DNA of 64,000 nucleotides from Euryodendron excelsum (lineage: Eukaryota > Streptophyta > Magnoliopsida > Ericales > Pentaphylacaceae), in contig CM065392.1 of assembly GCA_033060915.1 (NCBI GenBank), forward strand, positions 9,621,501 to 9,685,500, in the 5' to 3' direction. Positions 35,412 through 47,929 of the stretch are shown here, piece after piece. The stretch's first letter is position 1. Every line of letters begins with the position of its first letter. Below the pieces are notes generated by a model. It made no database searches. It was not told where the DNA came from and saw only the letters and a list, made by a program, of their open reading frames with translations. The position numbers were made by a program, and so were the translations under genes.

Positions 35412-38380
35412 ATCAATGTGTTTCGTGGGTAATGCGAGAGTGTGTGTGCTGCCATAAAGTAGACAGTGACCAAGGAGGAAGAGACGAAGTGAATGGTGGT
35501 GCCCATGGTGGCAAACTGCTGTGATAGCCTGATAGGTAGTGGGGTTTGCAACTGTGCGTTATTTACGGTAGGAAAGGAAGAAGACAAAAGGAAAGGGAAA
35601 AAAATATTTTTAAGGATATAAACGTCCTTTTGGAACGCCATTTGGGCAGAAAACGTTTTTTCACTCGCACAAGCAACAAGTGCTATGCACTCCCCGCTAG
35701 AAGTAACATTACCATTTATTTTGCACATCAGTTCAGGCTACGAGGGGTTTTATGTTCATTTTTTTAATCACAAAGAGTTCATTTGATTGTCGCTTAAATC
35801 TTAAGAGAGTAAGGTGTAATTATCTCTATCTATTTTATTTTTATTTGGGCTTCTGGCTTTAGGGTATGTTTACAATTCGTAGAATAAAAAGAAAGTGTGA
35901 GAAAAATTTTTTTTTGTTTGGTTTTGCTTAAAAAAATTTAATTAATAATAGAGAGGAATGAGGATAGAAAATATAAAATAAATATTTAAAAGCATCTCTA
36001 GTATTAGTTGTGCCTATCATGTCACGCTAGCAAAATTCATTATTACAAAAGAAAGGAGGAGTGGTATTAGCCCATTGATAAGTAGCACCTCCATTCATGT
36101 AATGAGTCAAGGATTCACCTCTTCCTCTCATCATAATTTGCCCCTCTACACTAACAAAAAAAACAAAGAAAGAGAAAAAACATAAAAAGAAAGTGGGGGA
36201 AAATAAATTCCTGTTGTTTTTTCTTCCCCCTTTCTTTATATTCACTTCTAAATTAAAACTAGACAAAAAAAAAAAAGAAAAGAAGATTATTTTTTTTCCT
36301 CCTCTCTCTCTTTTTCATAAAGTTACGAAAACGTTGGTAACTGATTTACTAACTTTTAGCTTAAAAGTTAATAGAATAAGCAAAAGCCTATACTAACTTT
36401 TTGCTTAAAAGCTAAAAATGACTAAAAACCTACAAAAGCTTGCGTTTTTTTGCTGCCAAATGGGATGAGGATGGGTGTAAGAATTATAGGTAAATAATAG
36501 TCACAATATGTTTGGGGGACTAATGTTGCACTAAGGAATAAGTAGAATGAAATGTCCATTTTCATCATTCGTTGGTTGATACCCAAACAATGTGAAAATG
36601 AAATGGCGGAATGAGGGAATGTCATGATGTAATAAAGAAAGAAAAAAAGAAAAAAACTAAATATTATACACTATTATAATATTGTATTAGATAATTCTAC
36701 TTTGGATGATATATATTATATATCAATTGATAAGTTGCATTCACTGGCAGAATTTGTTTCGATTAAAACTTTCAAGCGACCTCTATTCCTACAAATACAA
36801 ATAGAATCTAGCACTAATACGATCATCATACAGAAGTACATATAAAAACAAAATGCTAATCTTACAATAAAGTTATAAAGAAAAAGGCACTAAAATGATG
36901 TGACGGTTTATTTTTGTAAGTAAAAATCATTGTTATAGATGTTTTGTTTTGAAGTAAAAGACTCTAATTTTTTTTAAATTAATGGATAGAAAATAATTAT
37001 ATTATGAAAGCATATCACACAGTCACAATAATGCCATTCTCATATTTGATTGGATTAGTATTAGGGATAGTCATGAGCTCGATGGCCGCTTAGGCCTACG
37101 CAAACTCGCACTTTATTATAGGGTTTTAAAATTTTGTAGGCCTGATTATGTTAATGAGTGGGTTTGAAAATTTTGTTTTAAGCTCGGCCTGAAATGTATG
37201 CAAAATAAAATATTTATATGTCTTAATAAATATATATAATTGAATTTTTTTTTTTAAATTATTTTAAAAGAACATAATTATTTATTAAAAAATTTTGAAT
37301 TAAATGGGCCGGCTTGAAAATGTAATTTTTAATTAGACAAAATTGGAATTAGATTTTAGATCCAATGAGAATTATTTAAGTGTAGGCTCGACTAGAATCT
37401 AACCCGAACTGATTAACTTGATATATATGTATATATAACCATTCAAAAATTGAATCAATTACGCAAAAATAAAAAGGTAAAATATATGGATTAAGTATAA
37501 AAGAGTGTTAACACAGATAGGCTTTTGATTTTATGTTCCAAAAGCACGATTGTATACGGATCTCCTATACAAACTGAACCCATTAGATAGAAATAAAAAA
37601 AATAGTAGGGTATATAGGACTTTCTCAATGAAAACTGACCTTGAAAGGCAAATAAAGCATATTTTAAAAATTATATAAGTACGATATTCATTCAGCAATT
37701 ATTAAAACATAAAATCGTACTGAACTTAGTATAAAGAAATTTAAAAATAAGCAGAAGTTAAAAAATGGGAATGTTGGAAAAACGTTGAGGTACTCCAAAT
37801 ACATGGAGGGACTTCAGTTTGTTTATTTGTTTTTTACAGAACCACCTTTTTTTTTTTTTTTTTTTATCCATTAAGGCGCAGTCCCCAGCACAAGTTTTCT
37901 CAAAGTTCCAACATTATTATTGGTGTGCATGAGATCCAATAAAGAAAATTGGCCTGATAAACTTATGTTGAACCTAATATAAAAAACTTGAAAAATAAAT
38001 AAAAAATTTAAAAGACACGGAGAATTTTAACTACATACTAGGAGCATGATATCCAATACCAAAGAGGTTACGTGTGAATCAAAAGTAAATAATGATAAAA
38101 GAAAAACGAGAAACTGATCTCATGCAATAGCAACAAAAATACAATATTTATAGCAACACATCATCATCATAGACAACACAAGAGGTGATTCAGTAGTCGA
38201 TTTGTCCTCGTATTAAGTATAAGGTCTCAAGTATTTTTTTTGACCAACCATCATTAATGCAAATGCATAAAATTTACATGACTTGTGTAGACGGTTGCCT
38301 GTACGGGCTCGAAAGAAGTTTACGTAGTTCGTATGGACGGTAGCACATGACCCTACACAAGCTCGAGGGCATGGCTGGCT
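34440..38380. other. Intergenic region upstream of the SEC14-like gene
   Basis: The SEC14-like promoter should lie just right of 34439. Beyond it the DNA is AT-rich and gene-free, with a TG microsatellite at 35388-35411, a T-rich tract near 37850-37865 and short low-complexity frames. No gene was recognised on either strand. Confidence 0.5.
35388..35411. repeat. (TG)n microsatellite
   Basis: About 12 TG units flanked by TATATA. Confidence 0.9.
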
Positions 38381-39020
38381 TTAGAACCTTTAGGCAAGCA
38401 AAGCACTCACCTTAGGCCACCAATTTTTTAAGAGCTCTAATTTTTAAAACTTTATATTTTATAATATAGGTTCTATGTAATTTTTTTTAATTTTTTTTTT
38501 ACAAAAAACCCTGTTTTGGATGAGAAAATTGCTAGTTATAAAAGAAGACCCAAAATCAATTGCACTAGTAAATCTAAGCAGAAAAAGCAGCACTTTAACC
38601 AATAAATAAATTGAAAGCCTCAAATTTTTTTCAGACCTTACATGGTATAATTAAGGCCATATTGACAATTGTTTTTCTTAAAAAACCATCCCAGTTCAAA
38701 GGAGAAAAAATACTCTATAAAAAGTAATTCCAAAATCAATTACACTAATTAATTTCATATAACAAAAAAAAAAAATTGCTTCAACACAAGAAAATGAATT
38801 GTACAAAAAAGTTTTGAAGGCCTAAATTTTTTTAAATTTATATGTTATAATTAAGGTCCTATATAGTTTCTACATATATTTTTTAAAAAAAAAATGTATC
38901 TTCCAAATAAAAAAAATCCATTAGAAGAAAATCCTAAATTAGCACACTAGTGAATTTTAGAAGAAACACGCTGATTTGACCAAATAAATAATTATAAACT
39001 AAAAACAAAAAAAAAATTCT
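38380..39020. repeat. Degenerate ~190-bp tandem repeat
   Basis: Three diverged units share the blocks CCTCAAATTTTTTT or CCTAAATTTTTTT, TATAATTAAGG(C/T)C, AATC(A/C)ATTACACTA and CCAATAAATAAATT. The same kind of sequence, beginning GGCCCAAATTTTTTAGGACC, recurs at about 60080-60230. It is therefore a dispersed repeat, probably a transposon UTR or terminal part. Confidence 0.55.
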
Positions 39021-40146
39021 ACTTTAAAGTTATTTGTTTTCGACTTTAAATTGTCTCGAACCGACCTATTCGAGGGTGCAAGCAATTGAAGGCCTGAGCA
39101 CTTTGTGAAAAAAATAAAATAAAAAAAGACGTCAAGAGACCCAAGACCCAGGTCTCTTGCCTCGCAGTGTGTAACAAAGAATAAACGTCTCAAAACAATT
39201 AAGCAGAGTAGTTCCGATAAAAGAACTCCATATTATTGTGGTTCCTGTCAAAGCATCAATTACAGGAGCACTAACTACAATGAAATAAGAAAAGTCATGT
39301 ACACAGGACACACGAACACAACACACAAAAAGAAAAGGAAAATCTGGACAGGAAAGTACGGAAAATGTTATTTTATCAAAAAATTTATAATAAAAGTTTA
39401 CTAAAATGATGTGATAATTATATTTTTATAATTAAAAACTGTTATGATAAATATTTTATTTTAAAGGGAAAGACATAAAAAAATTTTGACACCTAGAGAA
39501 CAGATAGAAAGTTGAGAACTACAGAGTTCTTTGAGACTTTAGCGTGAAACCTACCACGCAAATAATGGCTAGTGAAATTTTACGCGTTCTTCCGTTATTC
39601 TTTTTTCTTTTTTTTGTCTTCCTGGAGAAAGCCGAAAATGGGATTCGGCCATCTAGTTGCCTGACCGAGGTAAGATAGTGAAGTAGGTCTGAATAAAACA
39701 AGAGAAGTTGCAGCAATGACTGTCCATGGGCTGCTAAGTAATTGTGAACATTAGCTACTTCTTCGCCTCAAGGGTGGTGATCTCTTTGTAAACATTAGCC
39801 ACTTCTTCATCACTACTAAGCAAGTTGAATAGTATATGCTCTGAACTTAGCTCTTTCACATCGTCTGGGTGATCAATGAAAGATTTCAAGAAACTTGCGT
39901 AAAAGGTAACGGCAAGGCTATCAGGATGTAGCGAGATTTGAACTTAATGGCCATCAGAGATTTAGCGGCTCGGTCCAAAGTGTATTCCCTTTGCTTTGAG
40001 CTCAGTGATAGATCGAAACCACGGAATATAATCCTTAAGATCTGCATTAACTCGGAAGTCGGAATTTGTCTTTCCAGATTGCTGGGCCTAAAGCGTATCC
40101 GCTTTGATTTGAGCTTATAAATAATTGAATGAAAAGAGTGACTAAT

Positions 40147-42851
40147 TGTCACGCCCTAATTTTAAAAAAATCAATTTTTAAGGAATAAAGTTCAAACGTT
40201 AAAAAGTTAAAGTTAAAATCAAGATTCACGTCAGATTTTAATCAAAATAAGTTTTAAAAATTTATTTTGAAGATAGATTTGATTTTGAAATTTCTAGAGC
40301 AAAACTGCATAGATTCATTCGTAAACTAATTAAAACCATTTTTAAACTTGTGTAAAATTCCAACAAAATATTCTTTCTAATATAAAGTAAGCAATCAACC
40401 AATAGTTATTTTAAAATGTCCTCAAAGCATTTTCAGATATGAAAAATCATCCACCCAAAGTGTAAACTAAATCTCTAAGTGATATTAATAAAGGGTGTAC
40501 AGTTATTCAAAAATAAAATTTAACCAAAAACATAAAATTAATATTATACAATTCTATTGAAAATAAAGGATAAAGTAATCCCAAAAATAAAACAAAACAG
40601 GAGTCAAAATAAGATATAAATATTCAACTGCGACATCTCTCGGGCCACCAATCTACTTGCTCGGAGTTCCACCTATAACTGTGTGAGGTAAGCATACCAC
40701 GACCCACTAAGAAGTTATGCTACAAAGTTAATAAACATGAGGTTACATGTGCAAATATATAGTAAAAAATACATGAGAGTATATAGAATGCAATCACAAA
40801 GCTAACTCTCAACCCGATCCCCAATGCTATGAACCAAGCATACAAATGAATTGAATAACGAATTAATGTTAAACAAAGTTCAAGTCACAGATCTAGTATT
40901 TTTTTACATCTACAAAAAATGACATAATGGAATAATAAAGTAAGCAATGTACACCCATCTAACATTGCTAAAATAGTCTTTACATTTACATAATAAACAT
41001 ACGCTTACAACCTCACAACTTTCATCCACAAATAATCACACATTCACAACCTCAATTCACAAATTATCTAATCACCAACATCAATAAGGTCAAGTTAACT
41101 CTATAAGACCAAAACTGAAAAATAAATGAATGAATAAATAAAATATTTAGGCTCACCCAAGTTCAATGCAAGTGCATGCATGCAATCGGCCGTACTAAAG
41201 AGGGGATACCAGTCCGCTACTAACCTCATCTGCACTTTATGTGCTATCACTCAATGGACGCGTGCATTTCAATAATTTCAAATAATTTCGCATTTTATGG
41301 GCCTTTTTCCAAATAACGCGTGCATTTCAAAAATTCCAAATAATTCTGCATTTTATGAGCCTCACCCCAAAGGATGCGTGCATCCCACCAAATAAAGCAC
41401 CAAGCCTTTACTCTAATGCAAATCCGAGGGGCAAGACTTTAAACCCATATTCGATCATGCCCAATTATCGATAGACTTTAACTCCTGTCTAAACCAATAT
41501 TTACACTACACAAAAGTAAAACTAATAATATCCAAATTATCCAATCCTTAATCTAATCTTTTATAATCACCCAACATGTTATATCTCATATTCCATAATA
41601 ACACCAAAGGAATACAAGCATTTTAACAATCCATTTTATACCCATTTTGCATTATCTCAGGTAGCCAAAATTGTTAGGTGTAAATTACATACAAGTGATT
41701 CACCCAAAGATCAAGTCAAGATCGACAACACCCAATCTTGCCTAAGTTTTAAACTCGAGCCCAAGCCATCTTAACAATCAACACAATGTCTAAAACAAAA
41801 GTCATAATTATTTCAATGCCTAAACTAGGTATCCAATAACAAACAACCAACATTAATCATATCAAAGCAAGTAAACACTAACTTTAAATTATCATTTCAT
41901 CAAAATGACCTCACATTATTACAATATTAGCTCTAGATACATTCTAGATACAAAACAATATCTCCAACACGTTCAAATTCCATTTAAATCATAAAACTCA
42001 ATATGCCAACTTGCTTATTTCATTCAAATAATTTATATAAATTTTTCTATGCCTTTAACATCAATTCTAAACACATTCTAAGCATAAAAATATTTTAATT
42101 ATCCATTTTATACTCATTTTGCATTATATCAAGTAACCAAAATTATTTAATTAATTTATTTTAGCTAACCAACACCTTAGGCATAACTCACATAATCATG
42201 AATCGCACAAATATCAAACCAATTTCATAAATTAACTATTATATGACAAAGCCCCCAATTTAATCAAATATGTAAACATGGTAAAATCCTAGATTTTCAC
42301 TCAAAATATTCAATAATACACAAGTCATCAATTAAATAACTCATTATGCTAGGAATAATAAGATTCAATCAAGAAAATGAAGAAACTAAATAATAATCAA
42401 CTTTCAAGTTTAAGTAAAATGTAGAAATCAACTTAAAAATCATATAGGCATGATTTCTATCCCAAACAACATGTATAATTGAAATATGTTAACTCAATAG
42501 TAAAACTCAGTGTAAACTTCTACCTCTTGAAAATTGAACTTAGGACAAAAATTTTATTTTTTTAAAATTATAAACCGAAATTACCCCCGTGTAGACCTTG
42601 AAGAGATGAATACAAAACCCTTAAATAGTAATATCAAAATCATTTTCTACCTAGGTGATAATAGTGGAGGATAAGTGAAGAAGAATAAAAAGAAAAAAAC
42701 AAGAAACAGAGAGGGAAAGCTTGCTGCTGAGAGAGAGAGAGAGAGAGAGAAAGACGATATCTGTTTTGTCATTAAAGCTATTTTAGAGTAATTACTAAAA
42801 GACTCCCAAAGACCCCACATTCTTTCGACTCTTTGATCGGGTCATCACATC
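40147..42851 (-). repeat. 3' LTR of the nested retrotransposon (2705 bp)
   Basis: Starts on the plus strand with TGTCACGCCCTAA and ends GGGTCATCACATC. It includes a segment at about 41050-41660 that the 5' LTR lacks but the plus-strand LTR at 50380-52450 retains, so the 5' LTR lost it. A GA microsatellite at 42729-42749 lies near its U3 end. Confidence 0.85.
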
Positions 42852-43584
42852 TTCCTCAACTAAGAAAATAGTTTCGTTCTCGAAACTTGAATCATAATTA
42901 ACTAGCCCACCTAACTTTGACACTTCACAAACGATGTATCAATGAATGAATGCAATGTTCCATAATTTAGTAACACTCGAGCTAAATACCGAAACACCAA
43001 AAAATGCACCCGTACCACCAAATTTTTTTTTTTTTTCTAATAAAATGCACAAAACAAATGCTCAAAAGCAGATAATCCCGGTATGCTCCTTAAGCATCTG
43101 TAAGCATAAGCAGATACCAAACATAGTATATACATATCACACCATCAAAACCAATCATGTAAGAACATCCTAAACATGTTATAAGCATATATCATACCTA
43201 TGTACTTCACAAGCACTCCTAAAGTCAACATGCTTCAACAAAGGATATACACAAACCATATAGTCATATTAGCAAGCATAGTCTCATATTACGCTATGCG
43301 TGCTACTACATTCCCAACACGTATTATAAGACAGGTTTATCATACTAAGCAACCCATCAAAGCATCTAATCATGCTATGATGTTATCCAAATATATCACA
43401 TATACTACAATCAACCATGTATGAAAATCTCTAAACTTGTCATAATCAATCTTCTACATTAAATCTATGCTCACAATTCATACGACATCTAAACCAAACT
43501 TTTAGTGTAATAAATAACACATGCGTATGCAAACCCAAATTTGAGGCAAATCCTTTCCCACGGTCATGGATATTCGTACTCAAT

Positions 43585-43596
43585 GCTCTGATACCA
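43585..43596 (-). other. Primer binding site (initiator tRNA-Met type)
   Basis: The minus strand reads TGGTATCAGAGC, the standard plant retrotransposon PBS pairing with the 3' end of initiator tRNA-Met, directly inside the 5' LTR. It fixes the orientation of the element. Confidence 0.9.
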
Positions 43597-43599
43597 AGT

Positions 43600-45462
43600 T
43601 GTCACGCCCTAAATTTTGAAAAGTCAGTTTTTAAGGAATAAAGTTTAAAACTTTAAAAAGTCAAAGTCAAAATCAAGATCCACGTCATATTTTAGTCAAA
43701 ATAGGTTTTAAAAATTCATTTTAAAGATAATTTTTATTTTGAAAATTTCTAAAACAAAACTGTATGGGTCAATTCGTAAATTGGACTAAAACCATTTTTA
43801 AACCTGTGCAAAATCCCAACAAAATTATCTACCAACAGTTGTTTTAAAATGTTCTCCAAACATTTTTAGATATGGAAAATTATCTACCCAAAGTATAAAC
43901 TAAATCTCTAAATGATGTTAATAAAGGGCATACAATTATTCAAAAATAAAATTCAACCGAAAACATAAATTAATATTATACAGTTCCATTGAAAATAAAG
44001 GATAGAATAAAGCCAAGAATAAAACAAAACAAGAGTCAAAATAAGATATAAAGACTCAACTGCGACATCTCTCGGGCCACTAATCTACTTGCTTTGGTTT
44101 TACCTGCAATTGTGGTGGGGTGAGCATATCACGATCCAGTAAAAGATTATGCTACAAAGTTAATAAATATTAAGTGACATGTACAAGTATACAATAAAGA
44201 ATGCATGAGAGTATATAGAATGCAATCACAAAGCTAGCTTTCAACTTGATTCTCAATGCTATAAACCAAGCATACAAATGAATCAAATAACCAATCAATG
44301 CTAAGCAAGGTTCAAGTCACAGATCTAATATTTTCTACATTTACAAGAAATGATACAATGGAATAATAAAGTAAGCAATGTACACCCATCTAACACGGTT
44401 AACATAGTATTTATATTTACATAATAAACATACGCTCACAACTTCCATCCAAAAACAATCAAACACTTAGAAATATTAAGTTAAGACTGATAACACCCAA
44501 ATTGCCTAGGCTTTAAACTCGAGGCCAAGTCATCTTAATAACCAACACACAGTTTAAAACCAAAATCATAACTATTTCAAAGCCTAAATTAGGTATCTAA
44601 CAACAAGCAACCAACATTAATCATATCAAAACAAGTACACACTCACTTTAAATTACTATTTCGTCCAAATGACCTCATATTATTATAATATTAGTTCTAG
44701 ATATATTCTAGACATAAAATAATATCTCAAATACGTTCAAATTATATTTAAATCATAAAACCCACTATGCCAACTTGCTTATTTTATCCAAATAATCTAT
44801 ATAAATTCTTTTATGCTTTTAACATCAATTCTAATTATCCATTTTATTCTCATTTTGCATTATATCAAGTAACCGAAATTATTCAATTAATTTATTTAAG
44901 CTAACCAATACTTTAGGCATAACTCACATAATCATGAATCACACAAATACCAAATCAATTTCATAAATCACCTATTGTATAAAAAAATTTCAATTTAATC
45001 AAATATGTAAATATGATAAAACCCTAAGTTTTCACTCAAAATATTCAATAATACACAAGTCATCAATTAATTAACTCATTATGCTAGACATAGCAAGATT
45101 TAACCAAGAAAATAAAGAAATTAAATATTAATAAACTTTTAAATTTAAGTAAAATCTAGAAATCAACCTAAAAATTCTATAGGCATAATTTATACTCCAA
45201 ATAACAAGCATAACTTAAATATATTAACTCAATAACAAAACCCACGTGTAAATCCCCTACCTCTTGAAAATTGAACCTAGGGTAATAATTTAATTTTATC
45301 GAAATTACGAACCGAAACTACTACCGCGTAGGTCGTGAAGAGATGAACACAAAACTCTTAAGGAGTAATATCAAAATCGTTTTGTAGCTAGGTCATAATG
45401 GACGATAAGTGAAGAAGACGAAAAAGAAAAAAAAAAAAAAAAGAAACAGAGGGAAAGCTGGG

Positions 45463-45507
<45 letters not shown>

Positions 45508-45613
45508 TTGTTTTGTAGCCATTTTAGAGTTATTATTAAAAGATTCCCAAAGTTCTATGTAATTTCAAAAAGGACCCCACATTCCTTTGACTCTTTGACC
45601 GGATTATCACATC
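43600..45613 (-). repeat. 5' LTR of the nested retrotransposon (2014 bp)
   Basis: Homologous to the 3' LTR throughout except for a deletion of about 600 bp near 44455. It carries a longer GA repeat (about 45466-45503) at the matching position. Confidence 0.85.
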
Positions 45614-46077
45614 ACTAATGGCCTGAGATTTGACTTTATCACCACCTAGCTCCAATAGCTTTTTTGTTCTCATCAAATCAAGGAGATGAAGGGGCTGCTG
45701 CTTCTGATATTTACCGAGTTCTACATCGTTCTTCCTCTGATAGTGTTGGTCCCAATTTATTAGAACATCCAAGGAAACATGGATGAGAATCATAACTTCA
45801 TCGTCATCTTTGAATTTTAACTTTATTAACAGCTCCAGTACCTGAAATGGGAATTGATTCTCAAGTAAGAAAACTATATCTGCAGTTATGGAATACAATA
45901 CTAACTTGCCTAAATGAGTTACTAGACCATCATAATCCGATAAACCTGAGATGGTGAACCACATGATCATACCTAGAACGAAGCAACCATGGAAGAGCAT
46001 CATTTTCTCTCATCCATCGTATTAATCTGTTGAACCTTTAACTTAGCAGCTTCTAGCATAACCAACTTTCTTCAGAA

Positions 46078-46591
46078 TTGACTTAAAGGATAAGCGTGAA
46101 CAAGTGATTTGTCAATTCAAATAAAATACAAAAACACAAGCGAGAAATAAATTCTCTAAAATAACTACTATTTATTCATCAAAAAGCTACCTTAGAACAA
46201 AACCCATACCCGTGTTTATATATAGATAAAACTAAAACCTTAACTGGACTCTAATTGTGTAAAACTTTTAAAAGTACAAAAAATAACCAAAAATGAAAAA
46301 ACCAAAATATAACTAGAAACTGCTAATTTAGAACACTAAAATCATGCCAAAATTGATGAGCCTAGTTCTGGTGTCTACAAAAAAAAAGATATGCAACATC
46401 TAAAAGTTACCATAAATTGCAAAATCTCTTAGTTGAGGCCCAAAATGAAAATTCTAAACTTCCACATTCATCATGGATGAGTTATTCCTAGAGTCACCTT
46501 TTCTATCAATCTGCCAAATTTCACATGATTTGGAGATACTTCTGTTGAATGCCTAATTTGATCTTACATAGGTCTAAGCGCACTTTGCATC
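46078..46591. mobile_element. ~514-bp insertion in the DUF247 pseudogene
   Basis: Alignment with the intact gene breaks after CTTTCTTCAGAA and resumes at AGAACCTTGTTATAGAACTC, with AGAA present on both sides as a possible short TSD. The insert starts TTGACTTAAAGG, ends TTTGCATCA and is AT-rich without an open frame. It could be a solo LTR or TRIM, or a non-autonomous element; the family is unknown. Confidence 0.65.
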
Positions 46592-47342
46592 AAGAACCTT
46601 GTTATAGAACTCAACCATGTCGTTGCCGCTGTTTGAAACAAACAGTCTTGCTACTGTTGGCTTGACTTTCTCCACAAACTGGAGCTCCTCTTTGCCATGG
46701 TAGTATGGACCTATTGATACCACATTGGGATCATACTCTCCTAATTGTTTTTATTTGTTTCGCAATAGCAGGGGGACTTTATTTCATCACCTTTTGTTGG
46801 CTCTTGACCTGCATCGATTACGACGTCCAATTTGTCATCAGTGTAACTGATGCTTCTACTGCTGCTGCTTCTTCCTCCATTAGCTCACTGGTAGTCCCCT
46901 TGCGAAGAGTTCGTCCATTTGCAAATCACACCTCCCTTTTACCTGCCTTTGCTTGCTTTTAAAAGCGCAGTTCCCTGTTTAAACAAGAAACTAGCTATTT
47001 ATAGCTACTCCATGTGTATTTCTGGACATTGGAGTAGTTGCTATTTTTTCTTTTTATTTTTATGCCTCAAAAGGAAAAGAAATATAGAGAAAAAAAATAA
47101 AGAATTAAAGTTAAATCCTTTCTGAGAGGATTCTGACAATATCATCCACCACTAGAGGCCTTTGGAGTAGCTTGTGGCATTAGTATGCATGCATTAGAAA
47201 ATTTTAAATGGGTTAATAGAGATTAACTTTTTCATTCACTCCAATGTAAGTTTTAAATCATTCTTTACAATACATCCTAACATTAGAGTTTGGACTTTGT
47301 ATACTTCAATAATTGAGTAATCTTCCAGTTGTGTAATTTAAG

Positions 47343-47886
47343 TAGGGATGGCAATTGGAGCCCAAAAACTCAAATTATGCTTCACTCTGTCCTTAATAGA
47401 AAAGAGTTGGGTATAAATAAATGGGTTAGGAGCAGAATTTAGGAAAGAAAGCAAAGCCTAATGCAGGTTTGGGATGGGTATGGTTTAGGTCACCCCACTG
47501 CGAACTCGTCCCGAATATATTATGAAAATAAATTATATTATATTTAATTATATAAGATATCCTTCTTATAGAAATAATTATTTGGATTCTAACGTTAATC
47601 CTCATTTTTAGATTTTAGGCTCTTTTTTCTCAATTTTATATTATATTAGAGTTAGTATAATTTACGTTATTTTTTTTTTGTTTTTAGAGATTTATTTTGG
47701 TTTAAAAATTTTATAAGAGTTGAACCCGTTTTAACCAAAACCCCGATCAACTTAAGTGGAATAGGGATAGGGTGAAGAGGTTCAACCCATCACGAGTTTG
47801 GAACAGGGTGTAAGGTAAAGTTTTTCTATTAGGATGGGATAGGGTTTAGCCAAGCCCGTACCAAACCCGCTCCGTTGACATATCTA
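47343..47886. mobile_element. hAT-type MITE in the 5' flank of the DUF247 pseudogene
   Basis: TIRs are TAGGGATGGCAATTGGAGC on the left and, inverted, TAGATATGTCAACGGAGCGG on the right. Flanking 8-mers AATTTAAG and AATATAAG match at 7 of 8. The intact paralogue has uninterrupted GATATAAGTTAAG at this site, which confirms an insertion. A 35-bp segment including the right terminus is duplicated just outside (47866 and 47901). Confidence 0.8.
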
Positions 47887-47929
47887 AATATAAGTTAAAA
47901 CCCGCTCCGTTGACATATCTAAATATAAG

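Larger units (their letters stand above)
40147..45613 (-). mobile_element. LTR retrotransposon with deleted interior, inserted in the DUF247 pseudogene
   Basis: The element lies on the minus strand. Its 5' LTR is 45613-43600 and 3' LTR 42851-40147, with an interior of only about 748 bp. LTR ends read (GA)TGTGA...GGGCGTGACA. The target site duplication is ACTAAT (or the 5-bp CTAAT) at 40141-40146 and 45614-45619. A PBS TGGTATCAGAGC, complementary to initiator tRNA-Met, lies three bases inside the 5' LTR (plus-strand 43585-43596). A purine-rich CTTAGTTGAGGAA precedes the 3' LTR. The interior has no gag or pol, so this is a non-autonomous or internally deleted member of the family whose truncated pol-bearing relative lies at 49560-52450. 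The LTRs are well diverged and differ by about 690 bp in length, so the insertion is old. Confidence 0.9.
39653..46918 (-). pseudogene. DUF247 paralogue, disrupted by an LTR retrotransposon and other lesions
   Basis: Read on the minus strand, the copy starts at 46918 (MDELFARG, compare MEELSARW in the intact gene) and ends at a stop at 39653-39655. Homologous parts lie at 46592-46918, 45614-46077 and 39653-40140. The middle part still reads FVLGMIMW, DIVFLLENQFPFQVLELL and KQQPLHLLDLMRTK. Lesions are a roughly 515-bp insertion at 46078-46591, a 5467-bp LTR element at 40147-45613, loss of about 110 bp near 39745, loss of the segment between the PRSS and DVKEL regions, and a local duplication of about 90 bp at 39957-40140. 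Homology to the intact copy also covers the 3' flank (from about 39195) and the 5' flank (to about 47340), so the whole gene unit was duplicated. No functional DUF247 protein can be made from it. Confidence 0.88.

Noticed and set aside
45536..45613. C-terminal extension of the DUF247 fragment frame (to 45536)
   Set aside because: The last ~25 codons are translated from the retrotransposon LTR, not from the gene.
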